NCBI RefSeq assembly: GCF_014650115.1
Contig: NZ_BMUI01000007.1
Coordinates: forward strand, 62,001-126,000
DNA length: 64,000 nucleotides
Direction of reading: 5' to 3'
From: Streptomyces olivaceoviridis
GTDB taxonomy: Bacteria; Actinomycetota; Actinomycetes; Streptomycetales; Streptomycetaceae
A program made the position numbers and the translations under genes. Of the stretch, positions 8,516 to 17,466 are shown piece by piece; the first letter of the stretch is position 1, and each line of letters opens with the position of its first letter. The notes beneath the pieces are model-generated. The model saw only the letters and a program-made list of their open reading frames with translations, was not told where the DNA came from and ran no database searches.

Positions 8516-10693
8516 TCAGGACGTCTGGTACGCCTCCACCTCGCTGAACTGGCCCGCCGGCCAGCCCGTGTTGGCGGTGACGGTCAGGCGCAGGTAGCGC
8601 AGGTTGGTGCCGCTCGGCAGGGTCACCGTCGCGGTGTTGCCGGTGGCCGGGTCGAAGCGGTAGCCCTGCGCGCCCAGCACGGTCGAGTACCCGGAGCCGT
8701 CGGTGCTGCCGAGCACCGTGACGGTCTGGGTGCGGGCGCCCCAGGCCGAGGACGGCGGCAGCTTCAGCACCAGGCGGCGCACGGCGTAGGACGAGCCGAG
8801 GTCGACCGTGAGGGACTGCGGGAACGCGTTGTTGGTGGACTCCCAGTACGAGTTCGCGTCGCCGTCGACCGCCTTGCCGGGGGTGTAGACGTCCTGGGAG
8901 CCGGTCGCGGTGGCCGGGCGGCCCTTGGCGAGGTTGCGGTTCGGGTCGGGCTCCGGGTTGCCCTGCCCCGGCTGCGGCCAGGTGGAGCAGTCCGACCAGG
9001 TGCCGGCCCAGCCGGAGTTGCCGCCGCCGTCGGTGAGGGCGAAGGAGCCGGAGTTCGCCGGGTAGGGGCAGTTGTAGACGCCGGCCGCGCCGACCTGGGT
9101 GGCGGTGACGTTCTTGAAGGTCGCCGCGCCCTGCGCCTCGGCCTGGACCACGACCGTGCCGGTGTTCCGCACGGTCGCGCCGGTGACGTTGACGTTCCGC
9201 ACCGGGTAGCCCTGCCCGCCGCCGGAGACGAACTCGAAGGCGCTGTAGGGGCTGTCGGTGATCGTCGTGTTGGTGATGTTGACGGTCGCGTTGATGGCGC
9301 TGTCGTAGGAGTCGACGCGCAACGCGCCCATGGGGTGGTTCCAGTTGGGGTTCATCGCGCCGGTGCGCACCAGCGTGTTGCCGTCGACCGTGATGGTGCC
9401 GGCGAGGGGGTTGAACGGGTCGAGGAACTTCTGGTTGGAGATGGCGATGCCGCTGCCGAGGGCGTTGGTGTCGGAGATCAGGTTGTCGCGTACGGCGATG
9501 TCGGTGCCGCCGTAGATGGCGATGCCGTTGGCGAGGTTGGGCTGCGAGATCGTGTTGTTCTCGAAGCTGGAGTCGGTGTCCGGGGAGTACAGCGACCACA
9601 TGGCGAGGGAGTCGTCGCCCTGGTTGCGCAGGAAGTTGTTGCGGACGCGGACGCCCTTCGCCGTGCCGTTGAGGTTGAGTCCGTCGGCGGTGGTGTCGAG
9701 GATGCGGTTGTTCTCCACCACCAGGTTGTCGTTGTTGCCCGTGAGCCACAGGCCGACCTTCAGGTGCTGGATCCACATGCCGGAGACCGAACTCCCCGGC
9801 CCCAGCGAGCCGTTGACGAAGTTGTCCGGGCTGGAGTCGACGCGTTCGGTGACCTCGCCGATGACCGCGAAGTCCTTGATGCGGACGTTGCCCGCCGAGC
9901 CGGACTGGTCGATGAAGCGGGAGGTGTGCACGACCGAGTACCAGCTGCCCGCGCCCTGGAGGGTCACGTTCTGTACGCCGCTGAGCGACGAGGTGATGCG
10001 GTAGTCGCCCGGCGGTATCCACACCGTGCCGCCCTGGGCGGCGGCGATGGCGTCCCGGAAGGCCTGGGTGGAGTCGCCGTTGCCGCTGGGGTCGGCGCCC
10101 TTGGAGACGACGGACACCGAACCGGCGGGCTGACCGGCGGCCGGGGCGACCTGTTCGAAGTCGGCGACGTCGACGGTGACCTGGACGCCGGCCGCCTCCA
10201 CGGCGACCTTGTCGCCGGCCTGGACGTTCTGCCCGAGCAGCAGCCGGGTGTTGTCGAAGAAGTGGTGCGTCCTGGCGCCGGGGATCCAGCCGGTGTCGAC
10301 GTAGGAGTACTTGGAGGTCACCGGGAGGGTCTTGGCGAGCCTGGTGCCGTTGACGTACACGTTCAGGGCTCCGGACTGGCCGTCCGGCACGCTGTAGGCG
10401 ATGTTCACCGCGTTGGAGGCGCGTGGCACGGTGAACTCCACCCGCTGCCCGGGGGACAGCCGGACGGCCTGCCGGCCGGAGGCCTCCGAGGCGAGGCTGC
10501 CCTGCGTGTAGTCCGGGCCGATCTTCGTGCCGTTACCGGTCGCCGACTCGGCCTCCACGGAGGTGAAGGGGAGGGTGGCGCCCGCGGCGGCGTGGGCGGC
10601 CGGGGCGATGCTGACGAGCATGCCGGCGGCGAGGGCGACGACCGCCCCGATGGCGGGCATGCGCCGGAGGTGTCCGACGGTGCTGCTGTGCAT
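8516..10693 (-). CDS. Secreted GH87-like alpha-1,3-glucanase (mycodextranase) with CBM and discoidin domains
   Basis: 725 residues from ATG 10693 (GAAGGGAT ribosome-binding site). A signal peptide ends around the AHA-A at residues 33-36. Next comes a CBM35-like module (VEAESATGNGTKIG...), then a right-handed parallel beta-helix, seen as repeated N/D-rich turns (VENNRILDTTADGLNLNGTAKGV, RNQGDDSLAMWS). The paired aspartates in QGDDSLAMW fit GH87 enzymes. The last about 130 residues are an F5/8-type discoidin domain (NLAKGRPATATGSQD). It should cut alpha-1,3-glucan outside the cell and feed nigero-oligosaccharides to the ABC importer and GH13 enzyme encoded just upstream. GH87 is my best family; a pectate-lyase-like GH28/GH55 relative is the alternative. 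Confidence 0.8.
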   Translation of the reverse strand: MHSSTVGHLRRMPAIGAVVALAAGMLVSIAPAAHAAAGATLPFTSVEAESATGNGTKIGPDYTQGSLASEASGRQAVRLSPGQRVEFTVPRASNAVNIAYSVPDGQSGALNVYVNGTRLAKTLPVTSKYSYVDTGWIPGARTHHFFDNTRLLLGQNVQAGDKVAVEAAGVQVTVDVADFEQVAPAAGQPAGSVSVVSKGADPSGNGDSTQAFRDAIAAAQGGTVWIPPGDYRITSSLSGVQNVTLQGAGSWYSVVHTSRFIDQSGSAGNVRIKDFAVIGEVTERVDSSPDNFVNGSLGPGSSVSGMWIQHLKVGLWLTGNNDNLVVENNRILDTTADGLNLNGTAKGVRVRNNFLRNQGDDSLAMWSLYSPDTDSSFENNTISQPNLANGIAIYGGTDIAVRDNLISDTNALGSGIAISNQKFLDPFNPLAGTITVDGNTLVRTGAMNPNWNHPMGALRVDSYDSAINATVNITNTTITDSPYSAFEFVSGGGQGYPVRNVNVTGATVRNTGTVVVQAEAQGAATFKNVTATQVGAAGVYNCPYPANSGSFALTDGGGNSGWAGTWSDCSTWPQPGQGNPEPDPNRNLAKGRPATATGSQDVYTPGKAVDGDANSYWESTNNAFPQSLTVDLGSSYAVRRLVLKLPPSSAWGARTQTVTVLGSTDGSGYSTVLGAQGYRFDPATGNTATVTLPSGTNLRYLRLTVTANTGWPAGQFSEVEAYQTS

Positions 10694-10750
10694 GTGCTGA
10701 TCCCTTCGTGGTGGGGGTGCGTGGGATAGCAAGGTGCGTACGGGCGCGGC

Positions 10751-12355
10751 TCAGGCGCGCAGCCAGGCCGCCGTGTCCCGCGGCAGCCGGCCCGCGTCGT
10801 CCAGCGGGCCGCTGCTGAGCAGGAGCCGGGAGTGCGCGGGCAGGTCGGCGGGCGTGGCCGCGAGGTTGACCACGCACAGCGCGTCCGCGCGGGAGAAGGC
10901 GAGCACGCCGTCGGGGGCGGGCAGCCAGGTCAGGGGGCCGTCGCCGAACTCCGGGCGCAGCGTGATGGCCTCGCGGTAGAGGGTGAGCGGGGAGTGGGGG
11001 TCGCGCTGCTGCCGGTCGACCGCGTACGAGGGCCAGTCGGCCGGCTGCGGCAGCCAGGGCTCGTCGCGGGAACCGAAGCCCGCGTGCGGCAGGCCGGCGG
11101 CCCAGGGCAGCGGCACCCGGCAGCCGTCGCGGCCGGGGTCGGCGCCCCGCGAGCGGAAGTACATCGGGTCCTGGATGCGGTCGGCCGGGATCTCGGCCTC
11201 CGGCAGGCCCAGCTCCTCGCCCTGGTAGAGGTACACCGACCCGGGCAGCGCGAGGGACAGCAGGGCGGCGGCCCGCGCCCGCCGGGTGCCGAGCGCCAGG
11301 TCGGTGGGGGTGCCGAAGGCCTTGGTGGCGAAGTCGAAGGCGGTGTCCTCGCGGCCGTACCGGGTGACCGTGCGGGTGACGTCGTGGTTGCACAGCACCC
11401 AGGTGGCCGGGGCGCCGACGGGGGCGTGCTCGGCGAGGGTGGTGTCGATGGAGGCCCGCAGCCGGCCGGCGTCCCAGGGGCAGGACAGGAAGGAGAAGTT
11501 GAAGGCGGTGTGGAGTTCGTCGGGGCGCAGGTAGCGGGCGAAGCGCTCGGGGTCGGGGAGCCAGACCTCGCCGACGAACACACCCCCGTACTCGTCGGCG
11601 ATCCGGCGCCAGGAGCGGTAGACGTCGTGGAGTTCGTCGCGGTCGACGAACGGGTGCGGCTCGGGGTGCGTGGCGAGGTCGGGGAGGCCCGGGTCCTTGG
11701 CGAGGAGGGCCGCCGAGTCGATGCGGACGCCGGCGACGCCCCGCTCGAACCAGAAGCGCAGGATGTCCTCGTGCTCCTGGCGGACCGCCGGGTGCGCCCA
11801 GTTGAGGTCGGGCTGTTCGGGGGTGAACAGGTGCAGGTACCAGTCGCCGTCGGGCAGCCGGGTCCACACCGGGTCGGTGGAGCCGACGAACTGGGACGGC
11901 CAGTCGTTCGGGGGGAGTTCGCCGTGCGCACCGCGTCCGGGCCGGAAGTGGAACAACTCGCGCTCGGGGCTGCCCGGCCCGGCGGCGACCGCGGCCCGGA
12001 ACCAGGGGTGCTGGTCGGAGACGTGGTTGGGCACGATGTCGACGATGGTCCGGATGCCCAGCTCACGGGCCTCGGCGATGAGCTTCTCGGCCTCGGCGAG
12101 GGTGCCGAAGGCCGGGTCGATGGCCCGGTAGTCGGCGACGTCGTAGCCGCCGTCCTTCAGCGGAGACACGTACCACGGCGTGAACCACAGGGCGTCCACG
12201 CCGAGTTCGGCGAGGTACGGCAGCCGGGCGCGGACGCCCGCGAGGTCGCCGGTGCCGTCGCCGTCGCCGTCCGCGAAGCTGCGGACGTACACCTGGTAGA
12301 TGACGGCCGAGCGCCACCAGTCAGGGTCCTTCCGGGCATGGCTGGGCTGTCCCAC
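10751..12355 (-). CDS. GH13 alpha-glucosidase (oligo-1,6-glucosidase type)
   Basis: 534 residues, cytoplasmic (no signal peptide). The GH13 signatures are complete: DIVPNHVSD (region I), GVRIDSAAL with nucleophile Asp213, VFVGEVW with acid/base Glu263, and LCNHDVTR with Asp325. The fold starts WWRSAVIYQVYVRSFAD, typical of alpha-glucosidases and trehalose-forming relatives. It likely hydrolyses imported alpha-gluco-oligosaccharides to glucose. It lies 34 bases downstream of the permease gene and is probably co-transcribed with the whole importer. Confidence 0.93.
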   Translation of the reverse strand: MGQPSHARKDPDWWRSAVIYQVYVRSFADGDGDGTGDLAGVRARLPYLAELGVDALWFTPWYVSPLKDGGYDVADYRAIDPAFGTLAEAEKLIAEARELGIRTIVDIVPNHVSDQHPWFRAAVAAGPGSPERELFHFRPGRGAHGELPPNDWPSQFVGSTDPVWTRLPDGDWYLHLFTPEQPDLNWAHPAVRQEHEDILRFWFERGVAGVRIDSAALLAKDPGLPDLATHPEPHPFVDRDELHDVYRSWRRIADEYGGVFVGEVWLPDPERFARYLRPDELHTAFNFSFLSCPWDAGRLRASIDTTLAEHAPVGAPATWVLCNHDVTRTVTRYGREDTAFDFATKAFGTPTDLALGTRRARAAALLSLALPGSVYLYQGEELGLPEAEIPADRIQDPMYFRSRGADPGRDGCRVPLPWAAGLPHAGFGSRDEPWLPQPADWPSYAVDRQQRDPHSPLTLYREAITLRPEFGDGPLTWLPAPDGVLAFSRADALCVVNLAATPADLPAHSRLLLSSGPLDDAGRLPRDTAAWLRA

Positions 12356-12389
12356 TGGGCTTGCCTTTCTGTAGACGGGGGCGGCGGCG

Positions 12390-13271
12390 TCAGCCCTTGG
12401 TGCTGCCCGCGCTGATCCCGGCGATGATGTGCCGCTGGAAGACGAGGAACAGCGCCACCATCGGGATGCTGGCGATCACCATCGCGGCGATGAGCACGGT
12501 GAGCTGGATGTTCTGCGACAGCTGGACCAGGGCGACGCTGATCGGCTGCTTGCCGGTGTCGGAGAAGACCATCAGCGGCCACAGGAAGTCCTGCCAGACG
12601 GCGACCAGCGCGAAGATCGACACCACGCCGAGCACCGGCCGGGACATGGGCAGGACGACGGACCACAGGATGCGGAGCTTGCCGGCGCCGTCGATCTCGG
12701 CGGCCTCCAGGACATCGCGCGGCAGCTGATCGAAGAACCGTTTGAGCAGGTAGAGGTTGAAGGCGTTGGCGACGGCCGGCAGCCAGATGGCGAGGGGGTC
12801 GTTGAGCAGGCTGGTGTGGATCAGCGGCAGGTCGGCGACGGTCAGGTACTTCGGGACGACCAGCGCCTGCGCCGGGACCATGAGCGTGGCGAGGATGCCG
12901 CCGAGGACCACCTTGCCGAAGGCGGGCTTCAGCTTGGACAGGGAGTAGGCGGCGGCCGTGCAGAACACCAGCTGGAAGGCCCAGGCGCCGGCCGCCTGGA
13001 CGAGCGTGTTCCCCAGGTGCCGGGGCAGCTCCATGAGGTCCCAGGCGTCGGTGTAGCCGCTGAGGCGCCAGTGCTCGGGCAGCAGCGTCGGCGGGGTCCG
13101 GGCGACTTCGTCCGGGGACTTCAGGGCGCCGGTCGCCATCCAGTACACGGGGAAGAGGAAGGCGAGCGCGAAGAGGACGACGACGGCCGTGAACACCGTC
13201 CAGTAGAGGGCCTTGCCGCGCGGGCGGGCGAGGGTGGCCGGGGAGATCAGGGTGCGGGTGCCGGTGGTCAT
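12390..13271 (-). CDS. Carbohydrate ABC transporter permease, MalG type
   Basis: 293 residues with six transmembrane helices. The cytoplasmic EAA loop reads EAAEIDGAGKLRILWSVVLP, the contact site for the ATPase. Its start ATG at 13271 overlaps the stop of the partner permease by 4 bases (ATGA). No ATPase gene is present in the locus, which is normal for Streptomyces sugar importers energised by the shared MsiK. Confidence 0.94.
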   Translation of the reverse strand: MTTGTRTLISPATLARPRGKALYWTVFTAVVVLFALAFLFPVYWMATGALKSPDEVARTPPTLLPEHWRLSGYTDAWDLMELPRHLGNTLVQAAGAWAFQLVFCTAAAYSLSKLKPAFGKVVLGGILATLMVPAQALVVPKYLTVADLPLIHTSLLNDPLAIWLPAVANAFNLYLLKRFFDQLPRDVLEAAEIDGAGKLRILWSVVLPMSRPVLGVVSIFALVAVWQDFLWPLMVFSDTGKQPISVALVQLSQNIQLTVLIAAMVIASIPMVALFLVFQRHIIAGISAGSTKG

Positions 13272-14221
13272 GCGTCCCCCTCGGAGCGGGTGAGCCGCAG
13301 ATAGACCGCGGAGAAGGCGCCGAGCAGCAGCAGGAGCATCACGCTGAGGGCGCAGGCGCCGCCGAAGTCGTTGTAGAGGAAGGCGTACTTGTAGATGAGG
13401 TACAGCACGGTGACGGTGGCGTTCTCGGGGCCGCCGCCGGTGATGACGAACGGCTCGGTGAACACCTGCATGGTGGCGATGATCTGGAGGAGCATCAGCA
13501 TCAGGATCACGAACCGGGTCTGCGGGACCGTGACGTGCCGGACGCGCTGGAGGAGGTTCGCGCCGTCCAGTTCGGCCGCCTCGTACAGCTCGCCGGGGAT
13601 GGACTGGAGGGCGGCCAGGTAGATGAGGACGGTGCCGCCCATGTTGGCCCACGTGGCGACGATGACCAGGGAGATCAGCGCGGTGTCGGTGCCGTTGGAC
13701 CAGTTCGAGGTGGGCAGGTGCAGGAAGCGCAGCGTCTCGTTGGCGAGGCCGGCTCCGGGGTCGTAGAACCACTTCCACAGCAGGGCGCTGACCACCGGCG
13801 GGATCATCACCGGCAGATAGACCACGACCCGGAAGAAGGCCTTGGCGTGCCGCAGCTCGTTGAGCACGAGGGCGAGGACGAAGGGGATCGCGAAGCCGAT
13901 CAGGAGGGCCAGCAGGGTGAACGTGAGGGTGTTGCGCCAGGCGGCCGTGAACTCGGGGTCGTGCAGGACCCGGGTGAAGTTGGCGGTGCCGACCCACTCG
14001 GGCGGGGAGCCCGGGGTGTACTTCTGGAAGGCGATGACGACCGCGCGGATCGCCGGGTACCAGGAGAACAGGGCGAAGCAGAGCAGTCCGCCGAGGAGGA
14101 AGCCGTAGGCGCGGAGCTGGTCGGCGAGGCGGCGCCGCCTCCGGTCCCCTGCCGGGGGCGGCGCCGGGACCGGGGGGACGGCGGTGTGCGCCGGGAGCCG
14201 TCGCTCGGCCGTCTTCGTCAT
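13268..14221 (-). CDS. Carbohydrate ABC transporter permease, MalF type
   Basis: 317 residues with six transmembrane helices after a proline/arginine-rich cytoplasmic N-terminus of about 35 residues. The EAA loop is EAAELDGANLLQRVRHVTVP. The start ATG 14221 is 5 bases after the stop of the binding-protein gene and the end overlaps the next permease, giving a tightly packed importer operon. It forms the membrane channel with the MalG-type subunit. Confidence 0.94.
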   Translation of the reverse strand: MTKTAERRLPAHTAVPPVPAPPPAGDRRRRRLADQLRAYGFLLGGLLCFALFSWYPAIRAVVIAFQKYTPGSPPEWVGTANFTRVLHDPEFTAAWRNTLTFTLLALLIGFAIPFVLALVLNELRHAKAFFRVVVYLPVMIPPVVSALLWKWFYDPGAGLANETLRFLHLPTSNWSNGTDTALISLVIVATWANMGGTVLIYLAALQSIPGELYEAAELDGANLLQRVRHVTVPQTRFVILMLMLLQIIATMQVFTEPFVITGGGPENATVTVLYLIYKYAFLYNDFGGACALSVMLLLLLGAFSAVYLRLTRSEGDA

Positions 14222-14226
14222 GGCGG

Positions 14227-15579
14227 TCAGCTCCGGGCCAGAATGCTGTCGATCTTGCCGGACGCCTCCTTGAGGAGCTGGTCGATGTCGGCGTCCTTCT
14301 TGGTCAGGACGGCGGAGACGGTGCCGTCGAGGACGGAGTAGATCTGCTGGGCGTGCGGCGGCTCGATCTTCAGCTGGAGCTCGTGGTTGCCGTCGAGGAA
14401 CGCCTGGTAGTTCTCCACCGGGACGTTGGCGTTGGCCTTCTTCACCCGCTGGTCGGTGGCGTCGGCGGCGCCGGTGAACAGGCGCGGCTCGGGCAGGCCG
14501 ACGGGGGCGTCGTGCTTCTTGGCGCGCGCGTAGTCGCCGAGGAAGCCCTTGCCGGGGGTGAGGAACATGTGGTCGAGCCACTTCAGGCCGGCGCGGATCT
14601 GGGCAGGCGTGGCCTTCTTGTTGAACATGTAGCCGTCGCCGCCGATGAGGGTGCCCTTGCCGCCCGGCATGGGGGCCAGGGCGAGGTCCTCGTAGTTGCC
14701 GCCCTTCTCCTTGACGAGGATCGGGATGTTGTCGGGGGCGGCGAGATACATGCCGAGCTTGCCCGAACCCATCATCTGCTGCGCGTCGTTGATGACGAGG
14801 AGCTGCTTGCTGCCCATGGAGTCGTCGGTCCACCGCATGTCGTGCAGGTTCCGCAGGACGGCGCGGCCCTCGGGGGTGTCGATGGTGGCCTTCTTGCCGT
14901 CCGCGCTGACGACGTCGCCGCCCTGGGAGTACAGCTCGGCCGTGAAGTGCCAGCCGCCCTGGTTCTGCGCGCTGTAGTCGGCGTAGCCGACGGTGCCGTC
15001 GCCGAGGGCGGCGATCCTCTTGGCGGCGGCACGGACCTCGTCCCAGGTCGCCGGGGGCTTGTCGGGATCCAGGCCGGCCTTCTGGAAGAGCGCGCGGTTG
15101 TAGACCAGCCCCATGGAGTACCCGGTGCGCGGGATGCCGTAGACCTTCCCGTCGACGGTGTAGATGTCCCGCAGCTGCTTCTGGATGCTGTCGTAGTTCT
15201 TGAGCTCCTTGAGGTACGGGGTGAGGTCGGCGGCCTGGCGGACGTCGACGACGTGCCGGGCGTCCGTGAAGTACGTGTAGAACACGTCCTCCATCTGGCC
15301 GCCGGCGAGCTTGGCGTCGAAGGTCTTCGGGTCCTGGCAGGGGAAGGCGTCGTGCGCGACGACGTCGACGTCCGGGTTGGCCTCCTCGAAGGCCGCGATG
15401 TCCGCCTCGAAGAAGGAGCGGTCGAGCTTGGCACTCCTCGGCGGTTCGCAGTTGACGGTGATGCGGGTCTTGCCGCTCGCCGAACCGTCGTCACCGGACC
15501 CGCAGGCGGTGGCGGCGAGGGCGAGGGAGGAACAGACGCCGATCGCGAGGACGGCACGGCGGAACCCGGTGTGTCTCAT
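14227..15579 (-). CDS. Lipoprotein sugar-binding protein of ABC importer
   Basis: 450 residues from ATG 15579 (AGGGG ribosome-binding site). A lipoprotein signal ends in LAATAC with the lipidated cysteine at residue 26. The rest is a family 1 (MalE-like) extracellular solute-binding fold. First gene of the importer operon; it captures the sugar released by the glucanase and delivers it to the two permeases. Specificity is inferred as alpha-glucoside from the neighbouring GH13 and GH87-like enzymes. The 128 bases upstream (15580-15707) contain several GCAAG/TTGCAG half-sites around 15655-15685 that resemble the LacI regulator's own operator. Confidence 0.92.
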   Translation of the reverse strand: MRHTGFRRAVLAIGVCSSLALAATACGSGDDGSASGKTRITVNCEPPRSAKLDRSFFEADIAAFEEANPDVDVVAHDAFPCQDPKTFDAKLAGGQMEDVFYTYFTDARHVVDVRQAADLTPYLKELKNYDSIQKQLRDIYTVDGKVYGIPRTGYSMGLVYNRALFQKAGLDPDKPPATWDEVRAAAKRIAALGDGTVGYADYSAQNQGGWHFTAELYSQGGDVVSADGKKATIDTPEGRAVLRNLHDMRWTDDSMGSKQLLVINDAQQMMGSGKLGMYLAAPDNIPILVKEKGGNYEDLALAPMPGGKGTLIGGDGYMFNKKATPAQIRAGLKWLDHMFLTPGKGFLGDYARAKKHDAPVGLPEPRLFTGAADATDQRVKKANANVPVENYQAFLDGNHELQLKIEPPHAQQIYSVLDGTVSAVLTKKDADIDQLLKEASGKIDSILARS

Positions 15580-15707
15580 CGGTGGACCCCTCATGGCACT
15601 CATGGCAGGAGCGGTGGGCGTCGCACACTCAAGCACCGCCGACATCGGTCCGCAAGATGTCGCGCAGAATCTGCAATTGTTCGACAGTGAGCTGGATCTT
15701 CCGGAGC

Positions 15708-16706
15708 TCAGTCGCGCGGGGCTTGCGCGGTGGAGCCGCGCACCACCAGCTCCGGCTCGAACAGCAGCTCCTCGGCGGGTACGGCGGTGCCCCCGATCTG
15801 CGCGTTCAACAGCTCCACGGCCGCGCGCCCCATGGCCTCGATGGGCTGACGGACGGTGGTCAGCGGGGGTTCGGTGCAGTTCATGAACGCCGAGTCGTCG
15901 TAGCCGACGACCGAGATCCGGCCCGGGACGTCGTACCCCTTGCGGCGCGCCGCCCGGACGGCGCCGAGCGCCAGCGGGTCCGAGGCGCAGATGATGCCGG
16001 TGACGCCCCGGTCGATCAGGCGTGCGGCGGCGGCGTGGCCGCCCTCGATGGAGAAGATCGCCCGCGCGACGAACTCGTCCGGCAGCCCGCCGGCGACCGC
16101 CCGGGCGGCGGCCAGCTTGCGCGCCGACGGCACGTGGTCGCCGGGGCCGAGCACCAGCCCGATGCGCTCGTGGCCGAGGGAGGCCAGGTGGCGCCAGGCC
16201 TGCTCGACGGCGACGGCGTCGTCGCAGGACACACCGGGGAAGCCGAGGTGTTCGATGGCCGCGTTGACCAGCACGACCGGGATGTTGCGCTCGGCGAGCA
16301 GCCGGTAGTGGTCGTGCGGCGCGTCGGCCTGGGCGTACAGGCCGCCGGCGAACACGACGCCGGAGACCTGCTGCTGGAGCAGCAGCTCGACGTAGTCCGC
16401 CTCCGACACGCCGCCCTTGGTCTGGGTGCACAGCACCGGGGTCAGCCCCAACTGGGCCAGGGCACCACCGATGACCTCGGCGAACGCCGGGAAGATGGGG
16501 TTCTGCAACTCCGGCAGGACCAGACCGACGAGCCGGGCGCGCTCACCGCGCAGCTGGGTGGGGCGCTCGTAGCCGAGGACGTCGAGAGCGGTCAGCACCG
16601 CCTGCCGGGTGGCCTCGGAGACTCCGGGCTTGCTGTTGAGGACCCGGCTGACCGTGGCCTCACTGACCCCGACCTTCTTCGCCACTTCCGCAAGTCGTCG
16701 CGTCAT
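15708..16706 (-). CDS. LacI family transcriptional regulator of the alpha-glucan locus
   Basis: 332 residues from ATG 16706. The N-terminal LacI headpiece reads RLAEVAKKVGVSEATVSRVLN, followed by the hinge and a periplasmic-binding-like sugar domain (GLVLPELQNPIFPAFAEVIG). It is transcribed in the same direction as the importer genes, 128 bases upstream of them, and should repress them until a glucan-derived sugar binds. A perfect GCAAGC-G-GCTTGC palindrome lies just upstream of its start, suggesting autoregulation. Confidence 0.93.
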   Translation of the reverse strand: MTRRLAEVAKKVGVSEATVSRVLNSKPGVSEATRQAVLTALDVLGYERPTQLRGERARLVGLVLPELQNPIFPAFAEVIGGALAQLGLTPVLCTQTKGGVSEADYVELLLQQQVSGVVFAGGLYAQADAPHDHYRLLAERNIPVVLVNAAIEHLGFPGVSCDDAVAVEQAWRHLASLGHERIGLVLGPGDHVPSARKLAAARAVAGGLPDEFVARAIFSIEGGHAAAARLIDRGVTGIICASDPLALGAVRAARRKGYDVPGRISVVGYDDSAFMNCTEPPLTTVRQPIEAMGRAAVELLNAQIGGTAVPAEELLFEPELVVRGSTAQAPRD

Positions 16707-16730
16707 GAGCGCAAGAGTAGCGCAAACGAT

Positions 16731-16743
16731 GCAAGCGGCTTGC
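16731..16743. promoter_or_regulatory. LacI-type operator palindrome
   Basis: GCAAGCGGCTTGC is a perfect 6+1+6 palindrome located 25 bases upstream of the lacI start. Two further GCAA half-sites (16710-16726) lie between it and the ATG. Related half-sites occur upstream of the binding-protein gene (15655-15685). Confidence 0.6.
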
Positions 16744-16756
16744 GTCGGTGACGCGC

Positions 16757-17376
16757 ACAAGGAGCCGGAGATCTATGCGAGGAGTCGGGGGGTGCGCGAG
16801 AGGAGTCGGGGGCGCGCGGAAGGAGCCGGGGCGGGGCGCCGGGGGCGGTGACGCGCCGAACGAGTCGGGGACCGCGCACCGAGCCGTGGGGGCGCAAGGG
16901 GGCGGGGTCCGCGCCAGGAGTCCTGGGGTACGCGCGGAGCCGCCGGCACGCCGAAGCAGCCGGAAACCGCACAGCGAGCCGCGGGGATTCGCAAGGAGCC
17001 GGGGTCCGCGCCGGGAACCGTGGGGAGCGCGCGGAGTCGGCCGTGCGCCGAAGGAGCCGGGGACCGCACAAAGAACCGGAGGCCGCGCAAGGAACCCTGG
17101 GATGCGCGCGGAGTCGGCCGTGCACCGAAGGAGCCGGGGCCGCGCCAGGAACCGTGGAGGCCGTGCGGAGTCGGCCGTGCGCCGAAGGGGCCGGGGTCCG
17201 CGCAAAGAGCTGGGGGCCGGGCCAGGAACCGCGGGGGTGCGTGCGGAGTCGGTGGTCGGTGCGAGGAACCGGTGGCGCCCGCGGGGAATCGGTGGCGCCC
17301 GCGAGGAACCGGTGGCGCCCGCGGGGAATCGGTGGTGCGCGCGGAGTCGCCGGCACAAGGAGCCGGTGGCGTGCGC
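16757..17376. repeat. Degenerate tandem array of about 31 short (16-21 bp) units
   Basis: The 760-base stretch 16707-17466 holds no credible gene. From about 16757 to 17376 it consists of back-to-back units near the consensus RRGAGYCGGGGNCCGCGC. Units at 17263-17340 alternate almost perfectly (GAGGAACCGGTGGCGCCCGC and GGGGAATCGGTGGCGCCCGC), while older-looking units to the left vary in length (16-21 bp). A strand-specific purine bias runs throughout. Open frames across it (both strands) are low-complexity and unlike the neighbours, so I treat it as a non-coding minisatellite. Confidence 0.85.
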
Positions 17377-17466
17377 GTGTGGGCGACGGTCGTACCGCTC
17401 GGCTCTCACGGGGAGCCCATGTGCCGGCCCGGCGCCGTCGGCGACCTGAACGCCGGCGGTGCCGGG

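Noticed and set aside
16757..17376. Coding region for a basic repeat protein
   Set aside because: Frames on both strands are low-complexity, unit lengths vary by non-multiples of three, and no ribosome-binding site is evident.
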